Assembly (NCBI RefSeq): GCF_000003195.3
Contig: NC_012872.2
Span: forward strand, 5,642,001-5,706,000
DNA length: 64,000 nt
Source: Sorghum bicolor
Lineage: Eukaryota > Streptophyta > Magnoliopsida > Poales > Poaceae
Direction: 5' to 3'
A program made the translations under genes and the position numbers. A model generated the notes under the pieces. That model was not told where the DNA came from. It did no database searches and saw only the letters and a program-made list of their open reading frames with translations. Shown piece by piece: positions 10,467 through 22,439 of the stretch. Position 1 is the first letter of the stretch; each line of letters opens with the position of its first letter.

Positions 10467-11034
10467 TTCCTAAAAAACTTAGACACTGTTTTCCACCCAA
10501 AATTTTTTCGTCCATCCTATCGAATATTTGGACACATGCATAGAACATTAAATATACATAAAAAATAAACTAATTACACAGTTTGGTTGAAAATCGCGAG
10601 ACGAATCTTTTAAGCCTAGTTACTCCATGTTAACCTTAAGTGCAACAGTAACCCACATGTGCTAATGATAAATTAATTATGTTTAATAGATTTGTCTTGT
10701 AGTTTCCTGACAAGCTATGTAATTTGTTTTTTTATTAGTTTTTAAAAAACCCTCCCGACATCCTTTCGACATATCCGATGTGACACCCAAAAAATTTTCA
10801 TCAGCAATCTAAACAGGGCCTAAAATTTTTTGAAGATTTTCTGTCACATCGAATCTTGCAGCATATGCATGGAGTATTAAATATATATGAAAACAAAAAC
10901 TAATTGCACAATTTGTTTGTAAATCGCGAGACAAATCTTTTAAGTCTAGTTACTCCATAATTGGACAAAATTTATCAAATAAAAATGAAAGTGCTATAGT
11001 GTCAAAATCCAAAAACTTTTCGTATCTAAACAAG
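10467..11034. mobile_element. Long-variant MITE followed by a half MITE
   Basis: The first piece (about 10467-10820) matches the longer family variant at 8098-8424, sharing TTCGACATAT(C/T)CGATGTGACA and AATCTAAACAGG. It runs directly into a left-truncated GGCC-family copy ending ATCTAAACAAGGCC at 11034. Confidence 0.6.
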
Positions 11035-12768
11035 GCCTAAGTAGTATTTTCATTTGTATTTGACAAATATTGTTCAATCATAAAGGACTTGTTTAGTTCC
11101 CAAAAAATTTTGCAAAATTTTTCAGATTCCCTGTCACATCAAATCTTTAGACGTATGCATGAAGTATTAAATATAGACGGAAATAAAAACTAATTATACA
11201 GTTTGGTCGAAATTGACGAGACGAATCTTTTGAGCCTAGTTAGTTTATGATTGGACAATATTTATCAAATACAAACGAAATTGATACTATTCACATTTTG
11301 TAAAATATTTTGCAAGGAAACAAGGCCAAACTAACTAGACTTAAAAAAATTGTTTCGAAATTTACAGACAAACTATGAAATTATTTTTATTTTCGTCTAC
11401 ATTTAGTACTCTATGCATGTGCTAAAGATTTGATATGACGAAGAATCTTGAAAAGTTTTTGGATTTTGGGTGGAATAGATCCAATTTTTTTTTTTTGGAT
11501 TTTGAGACTGTAGCACTTTCATTTTTATTTGACAAACATTGTCTAATTATGGAGTAACTAGGCTTAAAAGATTCATCTCACGATTTACAAGCAAACTATG
11601 CAATTAGTTTTTGTTTTCATCTATATTTAATACTACATGCATGTGCCATAGTATTTGATGTGACGGGAAATCTAGAAAAGTTTTTTTTGTTTTTGGGTGA
11701 ACTAAACAAGGCCAAAGTTAAAAACTATGTCTACACGAGATCCAAAATATGAACTAATATAATTGGTTGAGAATGGAGAGAGAACGAATATGATCGAATA
11801 AAAAAATTTTCTATAAAAACCATATATTGGGACCATAGTTTCTATATATAGTGTCTATAAAAATTAATAGACGTAGACAGTATATGTAGTTTTTAGCATC
11901 GGGACTGCCGTAGAGTAGGAGATGGTAAAACTATTTTTTTCTTTTTTTTGTCATTGGACCTATTTGGTGTTTGGATCTTTAGTATTAAAAAATTAGTATT
12001 ATATCTGGCTCTATGTGGCACGGCTCCAACTTCAGTAGTGAAGTTTTTGAGAGGCTTTAGCTTCATAAAAAAACTTTATTAGTAGAGTTAGAGCCGCTTT
12101 GATAAATCGTTTGGTAAAATAGTTCATTCTTTGAAATATGCTCTCATAAAACGGCACAAGCCACTATTTTTGGCTCCGTGACACCTCAAAGCTATGTGAG
12201 AGCATATTTTTAGAGACTTTATCTGGTGTAGCCATTTCAATTTATCATGTTTGGCATAAAATGGCTTCAAATAGCTCGTAAAACCTCTAGAAAAACCCTG
12301 CCAAACAAGATCGACATTAATTAGAATAATTAAACGTGAACTAGTTTTAAAACTAATTATGTAAATGATGATTAATTAACGAGACGAATCTGTTATCCTA
12401 ATCTCATGGGAACTGGAGAATCGTTTTTACCGGCTCATGTTGACTCTGTAATAGGAAGATAAAAGAGATATAACCAGCTCCCATAAATTGTTTTTAATAA
12501 CGCCTTGTTTAATTTCTTAAAAATTTTATAAAATTTTATAAATTTTTTGTCACATCAAATCTTACAATATATGCATGAAGCCATAGAGCATTAAATATAA
12601 TTAAAAAATAACTAATTATATAATCTGTCTATAATCGGTGAGACGATTTTTTTTAACCTAGATACTCTACAGTGTTGATTTTACGGTGTTAATTTTGCAA
12701 AAGAAAAATTTACATCGCATTCTCCACCTCCCGGATAACACGCTTGAACACTGAGTCCTGAATTGACT
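11035..12768. repeat. Segmental duplication, copy 2 (with 5570-7395)
   Basis: It carries the same succession of MITE fragments and spacers as copy 1, ending with ACACTGAGTCCTGAATTGACTG. It contains a MITE at 11085-11327 with direct flanks AAA that lies at a different site from the nested MITE of copy 1. Another MITE (12769-12974) was inserted exactly where the similarity stops. Confidence 0.8.
11085..11327. mobile_element. Nested MITE, GGCC family, TSD AAA
   Basis: Starts GGACTTGTTTAGTTCCC and ends GGAAACAAGGCC. AAA lies on both sides (11082-11084, 11328-11330), and the surrounding sequence is another MITE remnant (TTGTTCAATCATAAA / AAACTAACTAGAC). Confidence 0.85.
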
Positions 12769-12974
12769 GCCTTGTTTAGTTCTTCAAAAATTTTGCAAAA
12801 TTTTTCAGATTCGTCGTCACATCAAATCTTTAGACGTATGCATGGAGTATTAAATATAGATGAAAATAAAAACTAATTGCACAGTTTGGTCGGAATTGAC
12901 GAGACGAATCTTTTGATCCTAGTTAGTCCATAATTGGACAATATTTGCAAAATATTTTGGAACTAAACAAGGCC
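12769..12974. mobile_element. MITE, GGCC family
   Basis: Starts GCCTTGTTTAGTTC, ends GGAACTAAACAAGGCC, with the family core in between. The left terminal G is lost or merged with the target. Confidence 0.85.
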
Positions 12975-13131
12975 TGATATGCAGTTTTTCTAGTGTTTTA
13001 GCATTCAAAATTTAGTATAAACGTTTCCTAATAAATGCTTCCTAATGAGGATTTCCTAGTATTTTGACTAATGGTAGTATTTTATTACTAACTAAAAACA
13101 CTAGGAAAACTTCATCATTTTAGTAGTGTCG
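12975..13131. mobile_element. CACTA-like or foldback remnant
   Basis: TTTTTCTAGTGTTTTAGC near 12985 and AAAACACTAGGAAAAC near 13090 form an inverted repeat. The right edge on the minus strand begins CACTACTAAAATGATG, as expected for a CACTA terminus. Only about 150 bp remain. Confidence 0.5.
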
Positions 13132-13168
13132 GTAGTTAAAATCCTAAAATTTTTAGAAACTAAACCGG

Positions 13169-13411
13169 CGCCTTATTTAGTTCTACCCAAAAACTAAAAA
13201 CATTTTAAAATTTCACGTCATATTAAATCTTACGTTACATGTATAGAATATTAAATATAGATAAAAAAATAACTAAATATATAATTTATCTATAATTTAC
13301 GAGACAAATTTTTTGATATAGTTAATTAATGATTCGATAATTATTATCAAATATAAAAAAGTGCTACAATTTAAAAAAAAACATTTCAAAGAGGAAACCA
13401 TAAACGAGGCC
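13169..13411. mobile_element. Degenerate MITE, GGCC family
   Basis: Left GCCTTATTTAGTTCTACCC and right CATAAACGAGGCC with core motifs TTTACGAGACAAATT and TATAAAAAAGTGCTACA. Confidence 0.6.
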
Positions 13412-15224
13412 TGAAGGGACATTCGCAGTTCTGTTTCCTTAAAAAAGGGACATTGCAGCCAGTTGAAGTGATATTGCTCATTCTTAAACTGACGATAGGG
13501 GCTCACGAAAATCAATCTTGTCCCCATGGCCCAGGTAAAGTAAAAAACGGGCACAGGAAATCTCGTTCCGTCCGCAACTGTATATTGCATTTTTGTGGTT
13601 GTTTTTGTTTTTTATAGGATAAACAGAAATGAGATCGAAAATAGGACAAAGTGAAATAGGAGCGGGACCGAACACAGTGAAACGTTTGTCCGTCTGTATT
13701 TCCAGAATCCCGTTTTTGCCTAAGATATCCTGTTTTTGATAAATACAAGAAAGTAACTCAGCATAATCCCTAAGCTTAATATGTGGCCAAAAAATACACT
13801 TAAAACCTAACGATCTTTAAAATATAAAGGGACGAGATCCACTCTCACATCTTCTTTCTCTTACTCACTCAAATCTAATGGACTAGATTCCTCAGATCAA
13901 ACCTCATCACTCACCCATCATCTCGTCCCGCACTCCCGCACACACCCCATGCGTGACCCTCCCTCTCCTCGACGCCCCCTCTCCCGCACAACCGGTCTCG
14001 CGGGACGACTCCTCTCCCCTAGCCGCACGCGTGTCTCTCCCTCCCTCCCTCCCTCCCCTCTGTCTCCCCGATGTGGTGGCACGGCCTCCTCCAATGGCGC
14101 GCACATCTCTCGCTTCCTGCTGATGTGGTTGGGCATGGTGGGTGCCTCCAGTGGGGCTCGCGCTGCGGCGGCGGCGCCCAGCCATGGGGCTAGGGTTTCG
14201 CAGGGTGGCGACGACGACATCCGGCCGTGGGGCTTGTGGAGCGCGCATAGTGCGAGGGCACACGAGGGTCTATATGGAGGATTTGGATCCCAAGCCGGCA
14301 CTGCTGTACACGGAGATGGAGTGGTGTGAGGGCGCGATGGAGGACGCGGCGGGCTTCAGGTGCGGCCACTTGCTCACCGCCATCGCTTCAGGTCCGTAGT
14401 AGTACCAGTATCCTCCAATTTTGATCCATATTTTATTGGTTTGATGAATTGGATCAAGCAGTGGGTTTTTTGAGAAGCTGTAATGGTGGTGGCTCCCATA
14501 TGCACCGTGTTGCTGGCGATAAAGGCATTGACAGTTTGCAGAAGCATAGTGTCAATGATAGCAGAATCCTGGTGGCCACAATGTTAGTTTCTAACGTGCA
14601 GTCTCTTATTCTTCTTTACTGATCCCTAACCCTTATTCCTATGGATTTTGATCGCATAGATTCTACACCAATGGTTCCATCTACTGTGTCATCGCTAGCT
14701 TGCAGTTTAGACAAGCTGTTAATCTATCTTCTTTAATGGGAAAAAACATTTGATGTGTTCCCAGGTTACACAAACTTGAATTATTCCAAGTGAACTTCTG
14801 TTTGAGTTTCGTTTCTCTTGTGCATATGATGCCCTTAGGATCTGTTAAATGAAAGCTCAAGATTTGTTTGATCTTTATAATCCGGTTAAAATATATATCA
14901 TGTTCTTCATATAGGTGAATGGGCCTATACTGGTGAAAGAGACTTGCCTATGTTTTAATGCACTCAAAGGCCTACTGGGTGATTTATTTTTGTTGTTCTT
15001 CAAAGTCCTCTCATTTGCTATGTTCTACAAATACTATCCGGCACGCACAACATTTAACTATTTAGGCTCTGCATATCATATTGTTGTTAGAGATTTAAGC
15101 TTTTATGTTTGGAGATTTATCTGGTTTTGGAGTTAGAGAAATTTGTCTTGAAGGGGATCATGTTCATCCTAGTGAAAGGTGAGGGTACAATTCCCAATTT
15201 AGTTTCATCGTGTGAAATTATGAA
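13412..15224. other. Intergenic with a GC-rich, transcript-like segment
   Basis: The stretch 13860-14400 is GC-rich, contains a CTCC microsatellite (about 14038-14057) and a telobox-like CTAGGGTTTCGCAG. An open frame there ends at a plausible splice donor, GCTTCAG|GTCCGTAG near 14391. I cannot match the frame (an internal Met at 14273 starts MEDLDPKPALL) to a family and see no continuing exon. It may be a captured or decayed gene 5' end. The rest is AT-rich with nothing recognisable. Confidence 0.35.
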
Positions 15225-15229
15225 TTAGG

Positions 15230-16768
15230 GAAGGGTTTGTTCAATCGATTCCTTTGCAGTATCTGTAATCGGATTCCCACTTGAATTACCGGTCACAATA
15301 CATCCTCTACCTGCAACAGCATCTGACCTCTGGCTACCTAACTCTCGAACGTGGAATATTCCCTTGCTAACCACTGTTTTTGATGTCCCAACTGTGCAGA
15401 CCATCACATCGACTCATCCTGTCTCTTCTAATCATCAGCACATCCTTCGTTGGATCCCAGCCAAGAATGGTGTCTGCACAACAAAAGAGATCTATAGGTA
15501 CCTGGCAGAACAGAACACTGTCCAACTACATCAGCAAGGATCCCGTAGCATTCTTCCACAAGTCAACCAGATCCTTAATCGAGCATGGAAGACCAAGCAT
15601 CTGCCGCCACTTATTAAGACATTTACATGGAGACTCATTCGACGAGCCCTATCCACTGCCGACAGAACAGCCAGGTTCTCAAACCATATTGATGAACATT
15701 GTGCCACTTGTGCTGCAATAGAGGATGATGCCCACCTCTTCTTCCACTGCCAGCTCCCACGTGCGGTATGGTTATCCTTTTCCCCGTCTATTCATACTGA
15801 TACTCTCCCTCAAGAATCTGATGGGGTCCAAACTATTCTGCAAACATTGATAAACAATGCTACCTCTGATATTCTTTTCTGCAAAATCCTAACTATATTG
15901 TGGTATATCTGGAAAGCAAGAAATGATAAACTTTTCCACCACAAAGCATGGACACCCCTGTAGGTACACAACGCTGCGGCTGCTCACCTAAACACCCACA
16001 ATCAAGCAATCCTACCGGCGGCTAAAAATACAGATTTAGGACCTAATATGCACACCGCGATCACTACTGCAACGGTCCAACCTCCAAGGCCTTCAACTAC
16101 AGGTGCGCAAAATTTTATGCAACAGGCAACCATGATGAATAGGTACACAATTGTAGCACCACCTTTACTCCAAGGAACCAGGTGTTACGTCGATGCCTCA
16201 ACTTGGTCGGATCAGCCCAACAATCAAACTAGGATAGCGGGTCTTGGTGTCTTCATACTCAATCTGCAGGTCCAACCGACCCAAGCAATCTACATCAAGG
16301 CGAGACTGCTTGCATGCACTTCAGTGCTCATGGCGGAGGCGGCAAGTCTGGCGCTTGCCATCAAGATTATACATAATCTGAACATCACAGAATGCAACTT
16401 CCTATCTGATTGTCAGCAACTGGTGAACTTTATAAATTCCGCTAACCACTCGGATCCACCTGATTGGAGAATTAAACCTTTCACCCAGGCTTATCTTAAC
16501 CTCACCAATACCATATCAGCTCGTCTCATCAAGATCAATCGAAATAACAACACCACAACAGATGCCTTAGCACGCCAGGCTCGTAGCTCACAGGGATCTT
16601 CTTTACAAACAATGTGTTCCCATCAGCATGGCTATGACCATTGCTCTGTTTCTCAAGTTCTACAATTTGTAGACTTGCACGATGTAACACTAATTGTAGA
16701 CTTGCACGATGTAACACTTCTTGCAGCACGCTGCTGCTAATAATAAAGTTGTTGGCTGTCAAAAAAAA
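15230..16768 (+). mobile_element. LINE (non-LTR retrotransposon) 3' end with zf-RVT and RNase H remnants
   Basis: A 5'-truncated LINE ORF2 C-terminus. The first part (about 15250-15963) has the zinc-binding reverse-transcriptase domain: RTWNIPLL, WIPAKNGVCTTKEIY, then CATCAAIEDDAHLFFHC. The second part (16048-16740), in the same frame, is a plant-type RNase H domain (YVDAS... near 16186, MAEAASLALA near 16330, FLSDCQQLVN near 16402, TTDALARQA near 16555). A TAG at 15961-15963 separates them. A short 27-bp tandem duplication (GTAGACTTGCACGATGTAAC, 16668-16720) precedes the terminus, and an A9 tract near 16761 is the likely poly(A) tail. It is not a host gene. Confidence 0.85.
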
Positions 16769-17587
16769 ACTTGTGTGCCATTGGAAGATACAGTGGCATC
16801 AAGATTCAGTTTTAGGTGACTAATTATGTTGCTCTGCTCAGCAGTGGCTCTCCTGCACGTGGGATATCAATTACTGTAGATTTCTATTAATTTTTCAGTT
16901 TTTATCTGTATCAAATAGTTTGTTGATTAGTTGCAATTATTTCCTTGGATGGATCAAGGTTCGTTACTGATCGTTTGCAGGCTTCATTCCTCGCAGTTCA
17001 ATGTTTTTTTAGCAATTAAAAAGTCAAGCCTGAGTTTGGTGAATTTCAATTTGATGGATTTTGGAGAAAGGATGTTGGGAGAATTGCAAAATGTTTAAGA
17101 TTTGGAGCTTATGTTATAATGACGTCAGGAGCTTGCACAAACGGTACTGATTGTGTTGTTTTGTAGTTATATTATCTTTTCATTCATTTATTTGGTAAAA
17201 CAATAATGTGTGTATTTTGCTTGATAACATAGGATCTAACTGCTTCTGTGAGACACTTTTTTTTTGAGATTATTCTGTGAGACACTTAAGAAGCTTGAGA
17301 AACACTATGATATTGCTGCCAATATTCAAGGTGCTGCCAATATTCAAGGAGTAGGAAGAGAAGGCTACCGAGGTAGAGGAGCAGACTACTGAGGCCATGG
17401 AGGAGGAGGAGGTCGGCCTCTTCAACCTCTGGTCAGGGCAGAAGAGGAGGTCTGAACTTTCCTAAATCAGTGTGCAAAAATAAAGCAAATCTCTCTCTAA
17501 CTTCATATGAATCATCACTAATTAAATTAGGAGTGGCAACTAAATTGACGAGCAACTCAGCCAGACATGGACAGCTGAGCTTCAGCT
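16769..17587. other. Intergenic downstream of DUF674 locus B
   Basis: Short frames only. A tandem AATATTCAAGG(T/A) duplication lies near 17320-17350, followed by a purine-rich GAGGAGGAGG stretch. No gene recognised. Confidence 0.4.
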
Positions 17588-18501
17588 TCAAGCACAACGG
17601 CGAGGACGCTTCTTGCTGAGGAAAACGTCAGTGAGCACGGTGTTGGACTGCAGCGATGCCTTGAGAATCTGCAGGCCCTGCAAATTAAAAACCAGTGTTT
17701 TATTTCAGACAAAATCTACCTCTCTAGAGAAGAGGCAGCGATGGTGCGCATATATAATTAAGATCAACTGATGATCGATTCATCGATCACCTCGGTGTAG
17801 CTAAGCTGCACGGTCTTCTCCTGGAGCGCGGCGAAGTCTGTAACGGCGAGTGTGTTGAGCAGCGAGATGCTGGAGATGGTGGACATGGAGTTCACCACCA
17901 GGTTGTCCCTCACCGTGTACGTCACCACCCCCTGCACGAACCCTTTGGCAATGGCAATGGCACCTCCCGTGGAGGATCCCATCTGCGCACTCTGCCCGCC
18001 GCCGGTGCCGTCAGCCGCCGCCGGAGGAGGAGGAACATACTTCAGTGCCCTAGTCATCTTCTTCCCACAGTTCGGACAGCTCGCTCTGCTACTGTCCGTC
18101 ACGTACTCTCTGCAACGGGCGTTGTAGTAGTCGCCGGACTCGCTGCATTTGAAGAAGCTCTTTGGCGGCTCGGGCCGGGGCGCCGGCAGCGGCAGCAAGA
18201 GAGAGCTAGTGCTGGTGGTTGCGGCCGATGGCACGACCGTGGGCTGGAGGAGCGTTTTCTTCTCCGCGCCCGGCAGGACGAGTTTGTAGTCGAGATTCTC
18301 CACGCTGGCGTAGAGGTTGCCGAAGCTTCCGCACATGGACTCCTTTCCAAGCTTGCCGACGATCGTCGCAATCGGGAGGGCGAGAAGAGAGAAGAGGAAG
18401 TCCACGACGTCCTTATCTGCCTCAGCAAACAACACGCGATTTTTCTTGGTGTCGATAAGGAGCTTCATGCTAAGCGTGGTGGTGGTTGTGGTGGACGCCA
18501 T
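17588..18501 (-). CDS. DUF674 family protein (locus B), two exons
   Basis: Exon 1 is 18501-17791 and exon 2 is 17677-17588, giving 266 residues. The intron of 113 nt starts GTGATC after a GAG codon and ends TTTGCAG, phase 0. I chose the ATG at 18501 (MASTTTTTT) over one 18 nt upstream because all siblings begin MA-(T/A)n just before the SMKLLID motif. Conserved blocks: KLLIDTKKNRVLFAEA (14-28), DVVDFLFSLLALP (31-43), GSFGNLYASVENLD (58-71), a Cys cluster C119, C130, C142, C145 in the form FFKC..C..SCPNCG, and GFVQGVVTYTV.DNLVVNSMSTISS. Exon 2 encodes GLQILKASLQSNTVLTDVF and a basic tail. The Cys cluster suggests metal binding (inference). Function of the family is unknown. No target signal or membrane segment is apparent. 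Confidence 0.92.
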
Positions 18502-19248
18502 TCTTCTCAGAGATCTCAACTCGGTTTCTTCAACGGAAAATATATGTTGTCAGAAAATTCAGACAATTTAACACAATCAAATGGCCAAGACATATGCATC
18601 ATGTAAATATTCAGGATTCAACGGGAAATATATGGTTGTCAGAAAATTCAGACAATTTAACACAATCAGATGGCCAAGACACAAGACATATGCATCATGT
18701 AAATTTTTTGAGAATACTAGAGGGGCCGAGGCCCCTACAGATGCTTTATTAAAAGGGCAAACCCCTGAGTTACAAGATTACAGCAAAATTACAGGAAACA
18801 AGCAAGCAAGCAAAAGAAGAATATTCAGGATGGATATAATATGATGTGACTCATGCATGTAAAAAGGACAAACAAATCTTCTAGTTCCTCTATTTTGCAC
18901 AATATATAGTATGGACTACGGAACTACATTATATATAGTATTTATATATAAAATCATGGACATGTTATGAGATATATAGTATTTCAAATATGATTCCAAT
19001 TGAAACTTATATCACACACACTGTGTATATTGGGATAGTATCGGCCAAAGATTGTGAAATTTGAATATATGCATCCCTTATTACAAAAAAAACGAGAAAA
19101 AACAAGACCATTTTACAACTCTCAACTATGGATTGGCTCTGGTTTTCAACTCGCAATTGCGATACATTCCTTTTTCAACTCTTGACTACAGGAACTATCA
19201 CATTTTCAACCTCGCTCAATTTCGCAACGGATTTGTAAAATTAGGAAA
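18502..19248. other. Upstream region of locus B with a retroelement tail
   Basis: It contains a duplicated stretch (CAGAAAATTCAGACAATTTA at about 18551 and 18642) and aligns with upstream DNA of loci A and C. The section 18709-18790 (GGGGCCGAGGCCCCTACAG, GGGCAAACCCCTGAGTTACA) looks like the reversed 3' tail of a non-LTR element. No gene recognised. Confidence 0.45.
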
Positions 19249-21034
19249 TACTACAAGAAATGAGGCTTTACATGACGATTTTTGGTGACGTTCTAAAAAA
19301 CCATCATAGAATTCTACTATCTGTGACGTTTTATTTCTGAGATGATAAATCTATGATGACTGGTTTAGTTGTCGTCACTGATGGACGTCACAGATGTTAT
19401 TCCCTTGCAAAATGATGCAAGATCAAGAGTATTGGATATCGAGCCCAAGACATATATATTCATTTTAGATTAGTAAATTAATAAAATATAAATAAAACAT
19501 TTATTCATATTAAATTGGATTGATAATGACACATTTGTCTTAATAAAAATTTGATACACGTTTACTTTTTTTTGTCACAACCTTGGCTCCGTGCTCACAT
19601 GTTTGCCTTAATTAAGTAGCTAATGCACTTTAGCTTGTTGAACTAAATAGCCAAGGCAATTAAAGTGATGATTAAAATGGTAGGCAAACACGTAAACGTA
19701 CTTATATGACTTGCCTCATCATCTTATATTGCTTCGAGGTGGACACTTGACAACAGGGACTTCAGTATATGTTGATTTGTGAAACCCTAAGCCCAGCACA
19801 TCATCCCCACGCCCTCCGCTCCTGCAGCCGCCGCCCAACCGAGGATGCCAGCAGCTGCTTACGGTGTTGCTTCTCTCCCCGTCGCGAGTCGCGAGTGCGG
19901 TGTCGGGCGCTGCAAGACCACCGGCCGACACCCAGCCCCTTCTCCATGGCGCGCTGCACGTAGAATTGGGTCGTCATCGATACGCTGCGTCGTCACCACG
20001 CGTACTGCCGACGAGCGGGGCGCCATGGCTCGAATCCGGCGGCCTCCCTCCGTCTCCCCTCAGATCTTGCAGGTACGGCGAGCTCCCACCCTCTCCCTCG
20101 GCAGTGCGTGGCTATCAGCGCGCGGTTAGGAAGATCCAGCAGCTCATCCCTCCCTTCCTTCCTCTCCTCCCACATCCAGCGTAGGTACGGTGAGCCACGG
20201 GATTGTACCATCGCCGCTGCCCGGAAGAGAGATAGGACTCCGATTTTCATTGACTTCAGGTCAGCGACAAATCATATCTATTGCTCCTTCTCCTCCTGTG
20301 CGTAAAGATCGTAGAGATCTTTTTTGTGTGTGAATAATATCGTAGAGATCTTGTGTATTGCTTGTTTGCAGGAAATTGATGGGGATTCAGAAGTAGCCTG
20401 TGTCTATGATTCTGCGAGGCCATTGGTATCTTCTAAAGACGTAATATAGGTATAAGTAATTTAGGAGTTTCTTATTTAATTCTGCTGTATTTTCATATGT
20501 CATATGAGTGTGTTTCCTGTTTCTGTTTTCAGGTCAGAACGAGCTAGAAATAGTTTGGTGCAGCAAGAGGATTGTAGTGCTCACCGGCTCTTTTCGAAAG
20601 ATTTTGTTAGCAAATGATGAGTTAGCGTTGTACAAGCCAATAATAATTTGTGTGAAAATTTATACAAAAACAAATGTTGATGTATCAATAAAAATGATGA
20701 GCAGTGTCTTGTAGCGATGTTGTGATGATGTGGCACAAATTTGTGATATAAAAACAAACTGTAACAATGCTGTGAAAATTTGGCAATAATTTGTGATGTT
20801 CTTTTTCGTCACTATGGTTTGGATCTGGGCTTGGATACGGGCTGGTTATAGAAGATACACAACTAATGCAAGACGATCACAAATTGCAATCTATGACGCC
20901 TTAATTAGGTCCAGTAAATGTATGACGTGAGATATATGATAGATTTTTTGATCGTCATGGTAAGTTAATTGTGACGTATTTTTGACTGGTTGTGACCAAA
21001 GTGATCGTCATGTAAAGCACCATTCCTTGTAGTA
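19249..21034. mobile_element. Non-autonomous CACTA-like element with TACTA termini
   Basis: The left end reads TACTACAAGAAATGAGGC and the complement of the right end reads TACTACAAGGAATGGTGC. Both continue TTTACATGACGAT, so the terminal inverted repeat is about 30 nt. Subterminal TGACGTT / GATGACTGGTT / GTCATAG motifs recur, as is usual for CACTA elements, but the first base is T instead of C. The middle (about 19780-20300) is GC-rich with a telobox (AAACCCTAA) and no transposase. It lies about 750 bp upstream of locus B. A clear 3-bp target duplication is not visible. Confidence 0.7.
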
Positions 21035-21399
21035 CTTCATAATAGTAAATACATCACGTACATTGGAAAATACAGTATATTTGTCTCCAAAAATAACTTT
21101 TGAAAATTAATACAACATTATGGATTAACTCTAATTTATACTAAAATCAATTTCTTAATAAGGTATTAAAATATCCTACACATAGGTGAGAGTTTTTTTA
21201 TTGAATTGAGTGAAGCAATTTTGTAAATAGGGACTCCGCTTTCAAACTTTGTAAATTAATGAAAGACTTAAGTAAATTGCAGCTGAAGGAGTTAGCTACA
21301 CATATATAATTCATTTCAGAAGCCAAATCAATTTGATATGGAGTAAACTGAAGTTTAACCGACATTGTAATTTTATGACCCTATTATTCTTTATTTGTC

Positions 21400-22170
21400 C
21401 CACTAACTACAAGAAAAATCCTTATACATGACGGTTCACATGTGACGTTTTAAGATATCGTCATAGAATTCTATCATGTTTGACAATTTATTTTTGAAGT
21501 GATATATCTATGATGACTGGTTAAGTTATCATCATGGTTAGACGTTACGGATCATTTTGGCACCTCTATGGTAAATCTTAAACGTAAACTAATAATGTTT
21601 AAAATCAAAGTAATCATAACATCCTATGTGTTAGGTAGTCATTAACACTAATCAGTGATGCATCAACGCAGTTAATAAGAATTGTGAAAGATTTTAGGTG
21701 AAACTTCAGAAAAGCCAAGGAATTAAAACAATTTCATAAATAGAAAGAAGAAATACAATTCCTCTCGATGATTTTTATTTATAATCTAAGATACCAGAGA
21801 AAAAAGCAGTTCAAAAAAAGAGAAAAAGAAAAGAAAAAAAATAGGAAATAGAAAAACATAGGGAGAGGAGGACTACGTTGACACCCAAATTCCTCATATC
21901 AGTCAATGCTCACGATCTCTCCCCCACGCATGAGTCCCTCTATCCCTCGGTCTCCCTCACAGTGCCGCCGCTCCATGCTCCTCCCCACACGCCGATGCCT
22001 CCACCTCTGCCTGTCGCCCCTCCCTACTCCTCCCCACACGCCGATGCCTCCACCTCTGCCCGTCGCCCCTCCCTGCTCCTCCCCACACGCCGTCGCCTCT
22101 GCCTCTAGTCGCTGCCGGCGCCCTCCTCGCCAGTCGTCGCCAAGATCTAGATCTTAGTCTGGAGGTGATA
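21400..22170. mobile_element. Partial CACTA-like element with GC-rich minisatellite
   Basis: ACTAACTACAAGAAAAATCC near 21404 followed by ATACATGACGGTTCACATGTGACGTTTT resembles the left end of the 19249 element, with the same CATCATAG / GATGACTGGTTAAGTT motifs. I could not find the opposite end. Inside is a 49-bp direct repeat (CTCCTCCCCACACGCCGATG...), with two full copies at 21978-22026 and 22027-22075 and a partial third from 22076. Confidence 0.5.
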
Positions 22171-22439
22171 GGGTTCCGGTGATAACAGAGAACAAGCAAA
22201 CAACCAAAGGCTATTGGCGCATGGTGGCGGTCGAGAACGAGCCCGCAACTGATGGCTACCGAGAACGAGCACTCGGTCGGTGCGTGCAGTGGCAGGCGAC
22301 ATCTTCCATGATGTGCGACCTAGGGCGGCAGACTGCGAAAGGTGATTTGCTACTAGCTACCCATACTTCAGGCCTTAAAACTGAGCTAAGCTTGCTCTAA
22401 AGTTTTTAGAGCTCCAAAATTTAGAGGACGAGATCCAAA

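Noticed and set aside
13907..14399. Several overlapping frames of 85-127 codons on both strands
   Set aside because: All overlap in a GC-rich segment and none has a recognisable domain or a continuing exon.
15364..16740. Host gene for an RNase H-like protein
   Set aside because: The zf-RVT plus RNase H order, the internal stop and the A-rich tail identify it as a LINE remnant.
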